Shown here piece after piece: positions 20,474-27,596 of a DNA stretch of 64,000 bases. The notes beneath the pieces are model-generated. The model did not search any database. It saw only the letters and a list, made by a program, of their open reading frames with translations, and was not told the DNA's origin. Location of the stretch: positions 58,293 through 122,292 of the forward strand of contig JAPOKA010000001.1 of assembly GCA_029977865.1 (NCBI GenBank). Reading direction: 5' to 3'. This DNA is from a bacterium (lineage in GTDB: Bacteria > Planctomycetota > Phycisphaerae > Phycisphaerales > SM1A02). The position numbers and the translations under genes were made by a program. Numbering within the stretch: position 1 is the first letter of the stretch; every line of letters starts with the position of its first letter.

Positions 20474-22671
20474 CACGTGCCGGCCTCTTCATCCGAACGA
20501 CGAGTACCCAGGACCGACACTACTGGATGCGCTGGCCCCTGCGACCGATCGCCATCGACGGCCTCTGACGAGAAGCGTGACAACGAAGAGTATCGCTGAC
20601 AGTCATCCAAGGTCGCGTAGTTGAGAATGACTCCGAGGTAGAGCGTTCCCACGTGTCGGATGTCGTCGATGCAAGCGGCCAACTGACCGCGGTTGCGGCC
20701 GCGGCGGAGCACCAAGACGACGCCGTCGACGGCCCCGATCAGCGGAAGCGACTCGACGCTTGCAGTGAGCGGGCCGCTGTCGACCACGATGATCTCGTAG
20801 TGATCTCTGACCAGATCGATGAGGCGCCGCATCGCGGCCGGCTGCAAGTGCCCTGCGGACACCGCCCGGTCGCCGCCCGACGGCAACAGATCGAGATTGG
20901 GTCGGGCGGGACGGATGAACTCAAGGGTGCGATCGGGATCCCGCATCGCCGCACGGACACCCGTCTCGTGGAGCATTCCGAACTGGTGGGAGAGCGCGCG
21001 ACCGATGAAGTCCGCGTCGATCATCAAGGTGCGGTATCCCGCCTGTGCATAGGACCATGCGAGCGACGCTGCCACCGAGGTCTTACCGTCCCCTTGAAGC
21101 GGGCTGGAGATGTGGACCGCGAAACCCCGGTCGGTGTGCGGGCGCCGCACCTCGATGCGGTTTCGGATTCTGTGAACGCAGTCCTCGAGCAGAAGCCGTT
21201 GCTCGTCGGAGTCGTCCAGTCGCGACATGTCGGGAATGACACCCAACGGTCGGTAGCGAGCCTTGTCGGACTCGAGCTGGCGAGACGCGAAGGCTCGGCG
21301 GTCGACCGTACCGAGGAGGAAGAAGGCGCAGAGGCTTGCGGCGAATCCCCCGACCAGACCTGCCACACCGTACTGGATGCGGCGGTCGCGGCTGGGCGAG
21401 GTCGGAAGCGAAGCAAGGGACGTGATCGTGATGCGGCCCTTGCGAATCGACGCGCTCTCCGTCTCGAGGCCTTGAATGCGCAGTTCGTAGACCGCGATCG
21501 ATTGATTGACCTGCTCGATCTCACGATCGATCGAGGCCACCCGGAGCCGCTCCTGCTGCAGTCGGCCGATCTGCTCGCGGAACTTGGTCAGTGACTCGTT
21601 CACACTGTCGAGCTGCTTGGTGAGTCCGGCGTAGCTGCCGGCCTCGCCCACGACCTCAGCCCATTTCTCCTTCGCGCTCGCAATCGCCGCCGCGAGCGAC
21701 TCGCGTGACAAATCCAGTTCTCGCTGACGAATCCGCAGTCCGGGGTGCTCCGGACCAAGCCGAGCAGCAAGGGCATCGAAGGACTCTTGGAGTTGATCCA
21801 ACTGCGCTCTCCGATCCGCAATGGTGGAATCTCGCTCCAGCAGTTCGGCATCGGAATAGGGCACCGTGTCAGACGGCTGGACCGATCGGTTCTCCGCGGT
21901 CGCCACCGCTTCGATCTTCTCCCTCGCCTCCTGCAGGGACTCGGCCTGGACTTGAAGCTCCAGGATTCGCGTGACCAGCGCATCGACCGCAGAGGTGCTC
22001 TCGAGACTCCCCAGCGTCGAGTTCCGCATCTGCCGTTCGCGCTGGGATTCGAGATCGGCAAGTTGCCGCCTCGTGTCGCTGAGCAGGGTTCGTACTTGCT
22101 GCAGGGTCCGGGTGTGAAAGGTCTCGGAGTTCGGTCCGTAGATTCGGAAGTAGGACTCGATCACGGCGTTTGTGGCGGCTTGGGCCAGGCGACGGTCTTC
22201 CGACTCGTAGCGCACCTCGATCAGGTTGGTACCTCGCACCACACCGACACTCAGCGATTGCGAGATCTCGAGCATGGGATCTTCACCCAGCGCGGGCAAG
22301 TACGGCTCGAGCACATCGCTCTTGAGCGCATCCGCGATGACGCGAGAATCGCGCATGAGCTCTGCCTGCGACGTCAAGTACGACCCGAAGTTCTCGAGCC
22401 GTTCCGTCTCAGGCGTGTCGGAAATCAGGGTCGGCAGATCCGACTCGACTTGCACCAGACCTCGCGCCGAGTACTTCACTCCTGCCATTCGATAGCCCGC
22501 AACCGCTGCCGAAAGGCCGAGCACGAGCCCCGCGCTGATGGCCCACCGCCATCGGCCGTGCATCCGATCCTGCAGTAGCTGCAACACTCCCTGGCCGTCG
22601 GACCCGGGAGCGTTCCCGCCGCTGAGATCGATCATCTCGAGACCTTGGTCTGCGCGTTCATTCATCGTCAT
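20473..22671 (-). CDS. Wzz-type chain-length protein fused to bacterial tyrosine kinase (BY-kinase)
   Basis: 732 residues. The N-terminal Wzz domain is bracketed by membrane segments at about 44-63 and 438-460, with a long coiled coil between (roughly 180-430). The C-terminal cytoplasmic kinase has Walker A GDGKT (527-531), Walker A' LMIDADF (Asp552) and Walker B VVDSG (Asp631). This is the single-chain Wzc/ExoP layout controlling polysaccharide polymer length and export. The usual C-terminal tyrosine cluster is poor: only two or three Tyr lie in the last 55 residues. ATG 22671 overlaps the EpsI-like stop by 14 bases; ATG 22665 is an alternative. Confidence 0.9.
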   Translation of the reverse strand: MTMNERADQGLEMIDLSGGNAPGSDGQGVLQLLQDRMHGRWRWAISAGLVLGLSAAVAGYRMAGVKYSARGLVQVESDLPTLISDTPETERLENFGSYLTSQAELMRDSRVIADALKSDVLEPYLPALGEDPMLEISQSLSVGVVRGTNLIEVRYESEDRRLAQAATNAVIESYFRIYGPNSETFHTRTLQQVRTLLSDTRRQLADLESQRERQMRNSTLGSLESTSAVDALVTRILELQVQAESLQEAREKIEAVATAENRSVQPSDTVPYSDAELLERDSTIADRRAQLDQLQESFDALAARLGPEHPGLRIRQRELDLSRESLAAAIASAKEKWAEVVGEAGSYAGLTKQLDSVNESLTKFREQIGRLQQERLRVASIDREIEQVNQSIAVYELRIQGLETESASIRKGRITITSLASLPTSPSRDRRIQYGVAGLVGGFAASLCAFFLLGTVDRRAFASRQLESDKARYRPLGVIPDMSRLDDSDEQRLLLEDCVHRIRNRIEVRRPHTDRGFAVHISSPLQGDGKTSVAASLAWSYAQAGYRTLMIDADFIGRALSHQFGMLHETGVRAAMRDPDRTLEFIRPARPNLDLLPSGGDRAVSAGHLQPAAMRRLIDLVRDHYEIIVVDSGPLTASVESLPLIGAVDGVVLVLRRGRNRGQLAACIDDIRHVGTLYLGVILNYATLDDCQRYSSLSRFSSEAVDGDRSQGPAHPVVSVLGTRRSDEEAGT

Positions 22672-23395
22672 GCTCCGGATCGTCGGGAGTGCTTCCGAGG
22701 ACGTCGAAGACGCTCGGCGGCAGTGCTCGAAGGAGCGACTCGCACAAGTGCCTTGCTTCGCCGGCGTCCGGCCAGCCAGCCACCATCAGTTGGACCTGCG
22801 CGACCCCCTCCTTCGCGAGGCGACGCTTGCCACCCGCATCTTGAACTTCGCCAAGTTCGTGGATCCACTCGCCACTCGGAAGGATGAAGGCATTGAACAC
22901 CGTTGTCCGCAAGTCGCTTAAGTCTGCGCCAGTTCTCGAGAATCGATAGACCCGCACCAGCCGGAGATCCCCCTCCTCCACTTCGAGCGGCACGACCCGC
23001 GAATTCGCATCGGAATCCAGTTCGATCAGCGACCAGCCATTGGCTGGATAGCACACCGGTGGGTAATGACTACCCATGTCACGAACGTCGGAGCAGTGGA
23101 TCAAGCTCAATGCCACCGACTCATTGGAGCCCAGTCGGCGCCAGACCCGGCTGAGCGCGGCGTTGGGCCGCAGCAGTTCCTGCGCCGCTGGGATCAGTGG
23201 CCGGTCTTCTCCGATCCAGTCCTCGACGATCATCGGAACCGCTTGGAGCGTCGAGGCGATTCGAAGGTGCCTCGCGACGGTCAGTTCCGTCGACGCGGGT
23301 AGTTGCGGCATCGCCACCGCAATGGTTGCGGCGATGCCCGCCGCCAACCAAGGGCCGGATCGTTGAGTCGATCGCCAGAGCCGCAAGAAGTTCAT
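22658..23395 (-). CDS. EpsI-family exosortase-associated protein (DUF3485-like)
   Basis: 245 residues with one N-terminal membrane segment (about 15-32) and a periplasmic domain. Features of the EpsI family are visible: VEDWIGED soon after the anchor, then HYPPVCYPANGW containing the conserved Cys-Tyr-Pro segment. EpsI proteins are found next to or fused with exosortases in EPS loci; their biochemical role is unresolved. The ATG at 23395 overlaps the exosortase stop in ATGA, which fixes the start against a 71-residue in-frame upstream extension lying inside the exosortase gene. Confidence 0.82.
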   Translation of the reverse strand: MNFLRLWRSTQRSGPWLAAGIAATIAVAMPQLPASTELTVARHLRIASTLQAVPMIVEDWIGEDRPLIPAAQELLRPNAALSRVWRRLGSNESVALSLIHCSDVRDMGSHYPPVCYPANGWSLIELDSDANSRVVPLEVEEGDLRLVRVYRFSRTGADLSDLRTTVFNAFILPSGEWIHELGEVQDAGGKRRLAKEGVAQVQLMVAGWPDAGEARHLCESLLRALPPSVFDVLGSTPDDPEHDDE

Positions 23396-24267
23396 GAGGG
23401 CAGCAGCCTCCAACTCATGACCGGCAAGTCGAGCCAACGGAGGACTTTCACGATCCCCATCAGCATCACCAAGGCGAGTGGCAGCATCACCCAGCCGCCG
23501 ATGTCGTGGATTTGTTGGGCCAGATCGGAACTGAACCACCCAAATGCAATGCTGGTCGGGACGAGTCTCACGATGTTGCAGGTCAAGGCGACGATCGGTG
23601 CTGCGCACACAAGCACCAGTCGCGTGACCCCGCTGAACGGCACCGAGAACACGAAGGCGAACACGACGAGCCCGAGCGCAAACACCATGCGCATTCCGTT
23701 GCAGGCCTCGCCAACCGCGACCGGCTGCCCATCGATGATGAGCACATTGCCCTCTCGACCAGCATCGACTCCGAGGATCTCGAGGGTGGCATGCGATGCC
23801 GCCACAGAAAACTCCTGCGCCGGCCCCGCCAGCGCATCACGGATTCGCCCAGGTACCGGAATCATCAGTGCGACGGCAAGCAGGACCGGGGCGAACTGCC
23901 GCACCAGTTCCCAGCCCGTCATCGAGTACACGCATCCCACGATCGCGACCATCACGCCCGCATGCCAGAACAACTGATACCCGCTCTCGTCGCCCCACAG
24001 GGAGCCGGCCATGCCGACCAGCACCAGCGCGGCTCCGAAGAGGCTTGGTCGGTAGCGAAGGAACTGAAGCCTCGACCTCCGAAGCCACGCCAGATAGGCC
24101 CCCACCGCTGGCGCGAGCAGGATGTAGCCGTTGTCGGTCTGCCCGGTGGCGAATCGATAGATGTCCTCGAGGGCAAGCCGCCCCCACCAGGCAACCACGG
24201 CGACCATCGCGCACAAGACGGCGACTCGTCGCGGGGTCCAACCATGGCGACTGGCAATGGAACTCAT
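23392..24267 (-). CDS. Exosortase (transpeptidase-like membrane protein)
   Basis: 291 residues, about eight membrane helices. The three exosortase active-site residues are in order: Cys189 in GEACNGMRM, Arg234 in CNIVRLVPTS, and His254 in HDIGGW. Exosortases cleave PEP-CTERM-type tails at the periplasmic face and probably attach the protein to a surface glycan. It is placed with EpsI, a Wzz/kinase and a phosphoglycosyltransferase, the standard XrtA-like EPS context. ATG 24267 overlaps the stop of the upstream gene in ATGA, so it is preferred over ATG 24282. Tail-bearing proteins in the window are at 5750, 6809 and 25805. Confidence 0.93.
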   Translation of the reverse strand: MSSIASRHGWTPRRVAVLCAMVAVVAWWGRLALEDIYRFATGQTDNGYILLAPAVGAYLAWLRRSRLQFLRYRPSLFGAALVLVGMAGSLWGDESGYQLFWHAGVMVAIVGCVYSMTGWELVRQFAPVLLAVALMIPVPGRIRDALAGPAQEFSVAASHATLEILGVDAGREGNVLIIDGQPVAVGEACNGMRMVFALGLVVFAFVFSVPFSGVTRLVLVCAAPIVALTCNIVRLVPTSIAFGWFSSDLAQQIHDIGGWVMLPLALVMLMGIVKVLRWLDLPVMSWRLLPS

Positions 24268-25226
24268 GGTGCGGTGCTCCATGTCGGCTCACCCTGAACG
24301 CAACGGCTCATCCGCGACCCTTCCGTCCGCGCCATCGCTGCCCGGTCAGCCCAGGCCGGATCCGCCAAGGTCGACTCGACCACGATCGAACCCTCCGGAA
24401 CCTCCATGAGCGGGCCGATGACGCTGCGTGCGATGACCACTCCTCGACCGATCTTGGCCCCCGGCATGACGACCGAGTCGATGACAAACGCGGTCGGGTC
24501 GACCTCCGCACCGTGGCAGACCAGGCTGAACCCCGCAACCTCGTTGCCGCCCCGTCGCCCGACTCCCGAGTCCGATGATTCCGCTCCCTCTGACTGCCGG
24601 ATCCGAATCCCTCTGAGGTAGTTCCGACGATCGGTCAGGCGAGCGACGGTGCTCGAAAGTTCGACGGCATCGATTCGGACACCGTTCGCGACGAGTCGAT
24701 CGATGAATTGCTCCTTCAGGTCGAAGTAGCCGACGCGCGGGCAGTGCTTCAGGCTCTCACGCCGAAACAGGTAGACACCGGACGGCTGCTCGTCCCGACT
24801 GACCCCCACCACGGAGTCGGCGCCGTTTCGGGCAAGTTCGAGTGCGGGATCAAGACTGCGAGGCGGGAGAGCCGTGAGTTCAACGACCAGGACCCACTCT
24901 GACGAAGCGCCGGAGCCCTCGAGGGCATCCGCGACCACGCCGCAGGTTCCACGGTGCGCACGAGGATCGAGCATGATCTGGGCCGTCCCGGCCTCGCGCT
25001 CGCATCGTCGAACCTCCGCCGCGATCCAATCGAAGTCCGAGTTCGACCCGCATACCACCATCGATTGAGCGATGGATCCGCCACCGGCGGCGGCGATGCG
25101 GTCGAGCCAAGTCGACAGGAGCGTCGACTCGGTCCCGATCGGAAGTCCCGGGGCCGGGAATCCGACCGCCAGTTGGATCGGTGATGGCCGAAGGCCTCCA
25201 GCGAGCATCATGACGTCGAAGGTCAT
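24264..25226 (-). CDS. Degenerate sugar nucleotidyltransferase with beta-helix tail, first gene of the EPS operon
   Basis: 320 residues. The N-terminus (MTFDVMMLAGG) begins like an NDP-sugar pyrophosphorylase, but the signature GxGTR is missing and the normally invariant PKP lysine motif reads FPAPGLPIG. The C-terminal quarter has left-handed beta-helix hexapeptides (VDPTAFVIDSVVMPGAKIG, GVVIARSVIG). It is therefore probably catalytically inactive and may be a regulatory or sugar-sensing relative; this is inference. ATG 25226 is chosen as start because it puts the beta strand at the N-terminus; the frame is open to 25511 without family-like sequence. Confidence 0.72.
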   Translation of the reverse strand: MTFDVMMLAGGLRPSPIQLAVGFPAPGLPIGTESTLLSTWLDRIAAAGGGSIAQSMVVCGSNSDFDWIAAEVRRCEREAGTAQIMLDPRAHRGTCGVVADALEGSGASSEWVLVVELTALPPRSLDPALELARNGADSVVGVSRDEQPSGVYLFRRESLKHCPRVGYFDLKEQFIDRLVANGVRIDAVELSSTVARLTDRRNYLRGIRIRQSEGAESSDSGVGRRGGNEVAGFSLVCHGAEVDPTAFVIDSVVMPGAKIGRGVVIARSVIGPLMEVPEGSIVVESTLADPAWADRAAMARTEGSRMSRCVQGEPTWSTAP

Positions 25227-25804
25227 GGCGCAGTCGCTCCCGATCGCGGGGGCTTCGAGAACCACCCAATGAAGTTTGCAGGACGAGACGAGATCATGAC
25301 TGAACAGAACCGCTGGGACGAACGTGATCGTGTCACCGTGAGGACGTCTTGTAAGGTCAGGCGGGAAGATCGGCATTCCCGGGGCGGATCCCAAGCAGTG
25401 CTGCTCCGATCTCCACAACTTGATGAGAGAGTCCTCCTCCGCCCAAGGGCGTTGATGCCGAATCCACGCAACAACCCACACCCACCGGACTGGCTCGGAT
25501 TCGTCAACCACCGCGCTTCGATCCCGAACACAACACGAACATCTCTTCGGGGCGAGCCACTGCTACGCCGACGAGAGCTCCAGGTTCGGAGAGGCAGTGG
25601 ACCTATTCGGCGAGACGGATCTGGCGAACAAGGTCCGAGAACCTTCTCGTGCCCTGACAGTCAATCCTTCTATTCCGAGTTTGAGGGCCGGGGAGCTCCA
25701 CCGATCCCGCTTGCGTCCCCTCCGTAGTTGCTTGCCGTGCCCTAGATCAAACAGTTGGTGCCACGGGTCGGAGTCCGACCTGAGACCAACTTGGAGGGTG
25801 CAAG
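25227..25804. other. 578-base divergent intergenic region between the EPS operon and the VPLPA-tailed gene
   Basis: This stretch must contain the promoter for the ten-gene minus-strand operon and that for the plus-strand gene at 25805. Its base composition is less GC-biased than coding DNA nearby. A minus-strand frame continues upstream of 25226 to 25511, but its residues look random. I see no convincing promoter boxes. The one clear structure is the nested hairpin at 25753-25791. Confidence 0.5.
25753..25791 (+). promoter_or_regulatory. Nested hairpin directly upstream of a ribosome-binding site
   Basis: Outer stem AGTTGGT (25753-25759) pairs with ACCAACT (25785-25791). Inside it, GGTCGG (25766-25771) pairs with CCGACC (25775-25780) around an AGT loop. 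The 13 pairs are all Watson-Crick. The ribosome-binding site GGAGGG (25793-25798) starts two bases after the outer stem, so folding or stacking could limit ribosome access. No known riboswitch class is recognised. Confidence 0.5.
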
Positions 25805-26335
25805 ATGCGGCAACACACGTCTGCGAGAGGTGGACTCGCGCGAATCTCGTCCCTAGCCGGCGCGGCTTGGTGCAGCCTGCTGACCGTCATGTTGCTCGGA
25901 GCTCAGGCCGAAGCCACGGACCTCAACGCTGATGGCGTGGTGGACAGTCTGGACCAGGCCGTCCTGCTCGCATCGTGGGGAAAATGCGAGTCCCCTTGCC
26001 CATCCGATCTCAACGGTGACGGAGTCGTCGACGGGGCCGACCTGAGCATTTGGATGGCTTGGGAACCCGCCCCGGAGGAGGGCACATCCGACCCGGACAC
26101 CATCGAGACTGCGGGTCTCTACACCTACCCCCTCTCGAAGGACGGGTCGGACCCGGTGGATGACGAGTGGAGCAAGCCGCTCGACACCTCGACCGACGGA
26201 GGCGCTACCGATCCTTTCGAAGGCGTCTCGACCCATGTCGTGCCCCTGCCGGCCCCAGTCTGGCTGGGGGCTGCCGGGCTCGGCGGAATGGCGCTCCTTC
26301 GCCGAAAGTACTCCGGAGCCTCTCCGGTTCATTGA
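25805..26335 (+). CDS. Secreted EF-hand (dockerin-like) protein with VPLPA-CTERM sorting tail
   Basis: 176 residues. A long signal peptide (hydrophobic 18-36) is followed by two calcium-loop repeats, DLNADGVVDSLD (39-50) and DLNGDGVVDGADL (68-80), the type I dockerin pattern used widely by Phycisphaerae surface proteins. Residues 146-167 form a canonical VPLPA tail: VPLPA, hydrophobic VWLGAAGLGGMALL, RRK. It is the best match in the window to a substrate of the exosortase encoded divergently next door. GGAGGG seven bases before ATG sets the start. The ligand of the EF-hand pair is unknown. Confidence 0.82.
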   Translation: MRQHTSARGGLARISSLAGAAWCSLLTVMLLGAQAEATDLNADGVVDSLDQAVLLASWGKCESPCPSDLNGDGVVDGADLSIWMAWEPAPEEGTSDPDTIETAGLYTYPLSKDGSDPVDDEWSKPLDTSTDGGATDPFEGVSTHVVPLPAPVWLGAAGLGGMALLRRKYSGASPVH

Positions 26336-26513
26336 CCTCTTGGAACGCGGGCAACAAGCCGGCCTGGCTGCGAGAGTTCGCTCGACCAACCCGTACAGGT
26401 GCAGGCAAGGCTCTCGCCGATCGCACCGGTCCTTGGTACGGCCTTGGCAAGAGTGATCCGCGTGCATTTCGCATCGCGGCCGCAGCAAGTGGCAGATGTC
26501 CGCCCTTGGTCGG

Positions 26514-27017
26514 CTACTCCCCCGTCGCCGCCGGCCTTGGAAGCCGCGAATCCCGTGAGACCGCAGGTGCGCTCGCCTCGGATCCCGGACCATCGCAGAT
26601 CGTGGCGAGATCGATGTACTCGCGGACTCCCGGCTCCGGCGGTACCTCGCGGACTTCCTCCCGGAGCACTCGCTGCTCGAGCTGGCGGTAGAGATCGCGA
26701 TCGCTGAGGTGGTCGGTCGAGATCAAGTAGACCTGCAGGCGCGCGAGGCCCTCGATCACTTCCCAGAGGCGCCGTTCGAGTTCCTCGTCTTCAAGTCCCT
26801 TCTCCGGCGGCACCTCGATGCCAAGCTCACGGAGTTGCTGGAGATTGGTGGTGAGCGGTGCCATCTCGAAGTCGTAGACCATGGTCCAGTAGAGGCGGTC
26901 GGTGATCCCGCCCGCCCGACGGGCCTCGTCCTGCAGGCGATCGATCGCCTGCTTTCGCACCGCTCGCTTCGCCGCGCAACGTGCCTCGAATCGGTTGGGC
27001 TGCCCTTGGTCGATCAT
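26514..27017 (-). CDS. Unrecognised, probably conserved cytoplasmic protein
   Basis: 167 residues, no signal peptide or membrane segment. It is strongly charged and helical: KRAVRKQAIDRLQDEARR, then DFEMAPLTTNLQQLRELG, a Glu-rich stretch (KGLEDEELERRLWEVIEGL), and YLISTDHLSDRDLYRQL. The 3' region is Ala/Ser-rich and likely disordered. ATG 27017 has a GGGAG ribosome-binding site. I do not recognise a family. It is divergent from the DUF2256-DUF3253 gene, with 180 bases between. Confidence 0.62.
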   Translation of the reverse strand: MIDQGQPNRFEARCAAKRAVRKQAIDRLQDEARRAGGITDRLYWTMVYDFEMAPLTTNLQQLRELGIEVPPEKGLEDEELERRLWEVIEGLARLQVYLISTDHLSDRDLYRQLEQRVLREEVREVPPEPGVREYIDLATICDGPGSEASAPAVSRDSRLPRPAATGE

Positions 27018-27197
27018 GCCGCGACTCCCGTTCCCCGGGGCCCATCCGGGGGTCGCTGCGAAACTACCGGTGCCGATCGGGTCATCGATCGCAGGTGCAA
27101 AAACGCCCTTCAAGTCGTTCGGGCGCTCGGGCGGTCGGCGCCCGCGACCACCCATCCTGATGAAGCCAACGCGCTTCAGCCCGCGAAACGCGTTCCG

Positions 27198-27596
27198 ATG
27201 GCCCCTCGAGATGGAACACCCCCTGACAAGGACTGCCCCACGTGCGGACGTCGCTTCTCGTGGCGGGCCAAGTGGGCGAGGTCCTGGGACTCGGTGCGCT
27301 ACTGCTCGGACCGCTGTCGTCGCGGCGTGACCCGAGAAGGCACCGCCGCGGAGCGAGCAATCCTGCAGTTGCTCGAGGAACGGCTTTCGAACGCCTCGAT
27401 CTGCCCGAGCGAGGCGGCGCGCCGCTGCGCCACCGACGCCGGGAATCCGATGCAGTGGCGACGGTGGATGCCCGAGGTCCACTCGGCTTCTCGAAGGCTC
27501 GCCCTGTGTGGCGCCGTTCGAATGACCCAAGGCGGTCGGCCCATCGATCCTCGCGAGGCCCGCGGGCCGGTTCGAATCGCTCGAAGCGAGCCCTGA
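27198..27596 (+). CDS. DUF2256-DUF3253 fusion protein
   Basis: 132 residues. Residues 11-42 are a zinc-knuckle DUF2256 domain with Cys13, Cys16, Cys36 and Cys40 and the conserved FSWRAKWARSW core. Residues 52-126 fit DUF3253, a winged-helix-like domain (ICPSEAARR, RGPVRI). The two domains are frequently found fused and near cryptochrome/photolyase or FAD-oxidoreductase genes in bacteria; the function is unknown. Here its stop codon directly abuts the stop of a photolyase-oxidoreductase fusion on the other strand, fitting that association. Confidence 0.85.
   Translation: MAPRDGTPPDKDCPTCGRRFSWRAKWARSWDSVRYCSDRCRRGVTREGTAAERAILQLLEERLSNASICPSEAARRCATDAGNPMQWRRWMPEVHSASRRLALCGAVRMTQGGRPIDPREARGPVRIARSEP

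Noticed and set aside
25227..25511. Upstream extension of the degenerate nucleotidyltransferase
   Set aside because: The added 95 residues look non-protein-like; the nucleotide-binding strand fits a start at 25226.
27561..27590. GGTTCGAATC motif suggesting a tRNA T-loop
   Set aside because: It is inside the DUF3253 coding sequence and no cloverleaf forms around it.
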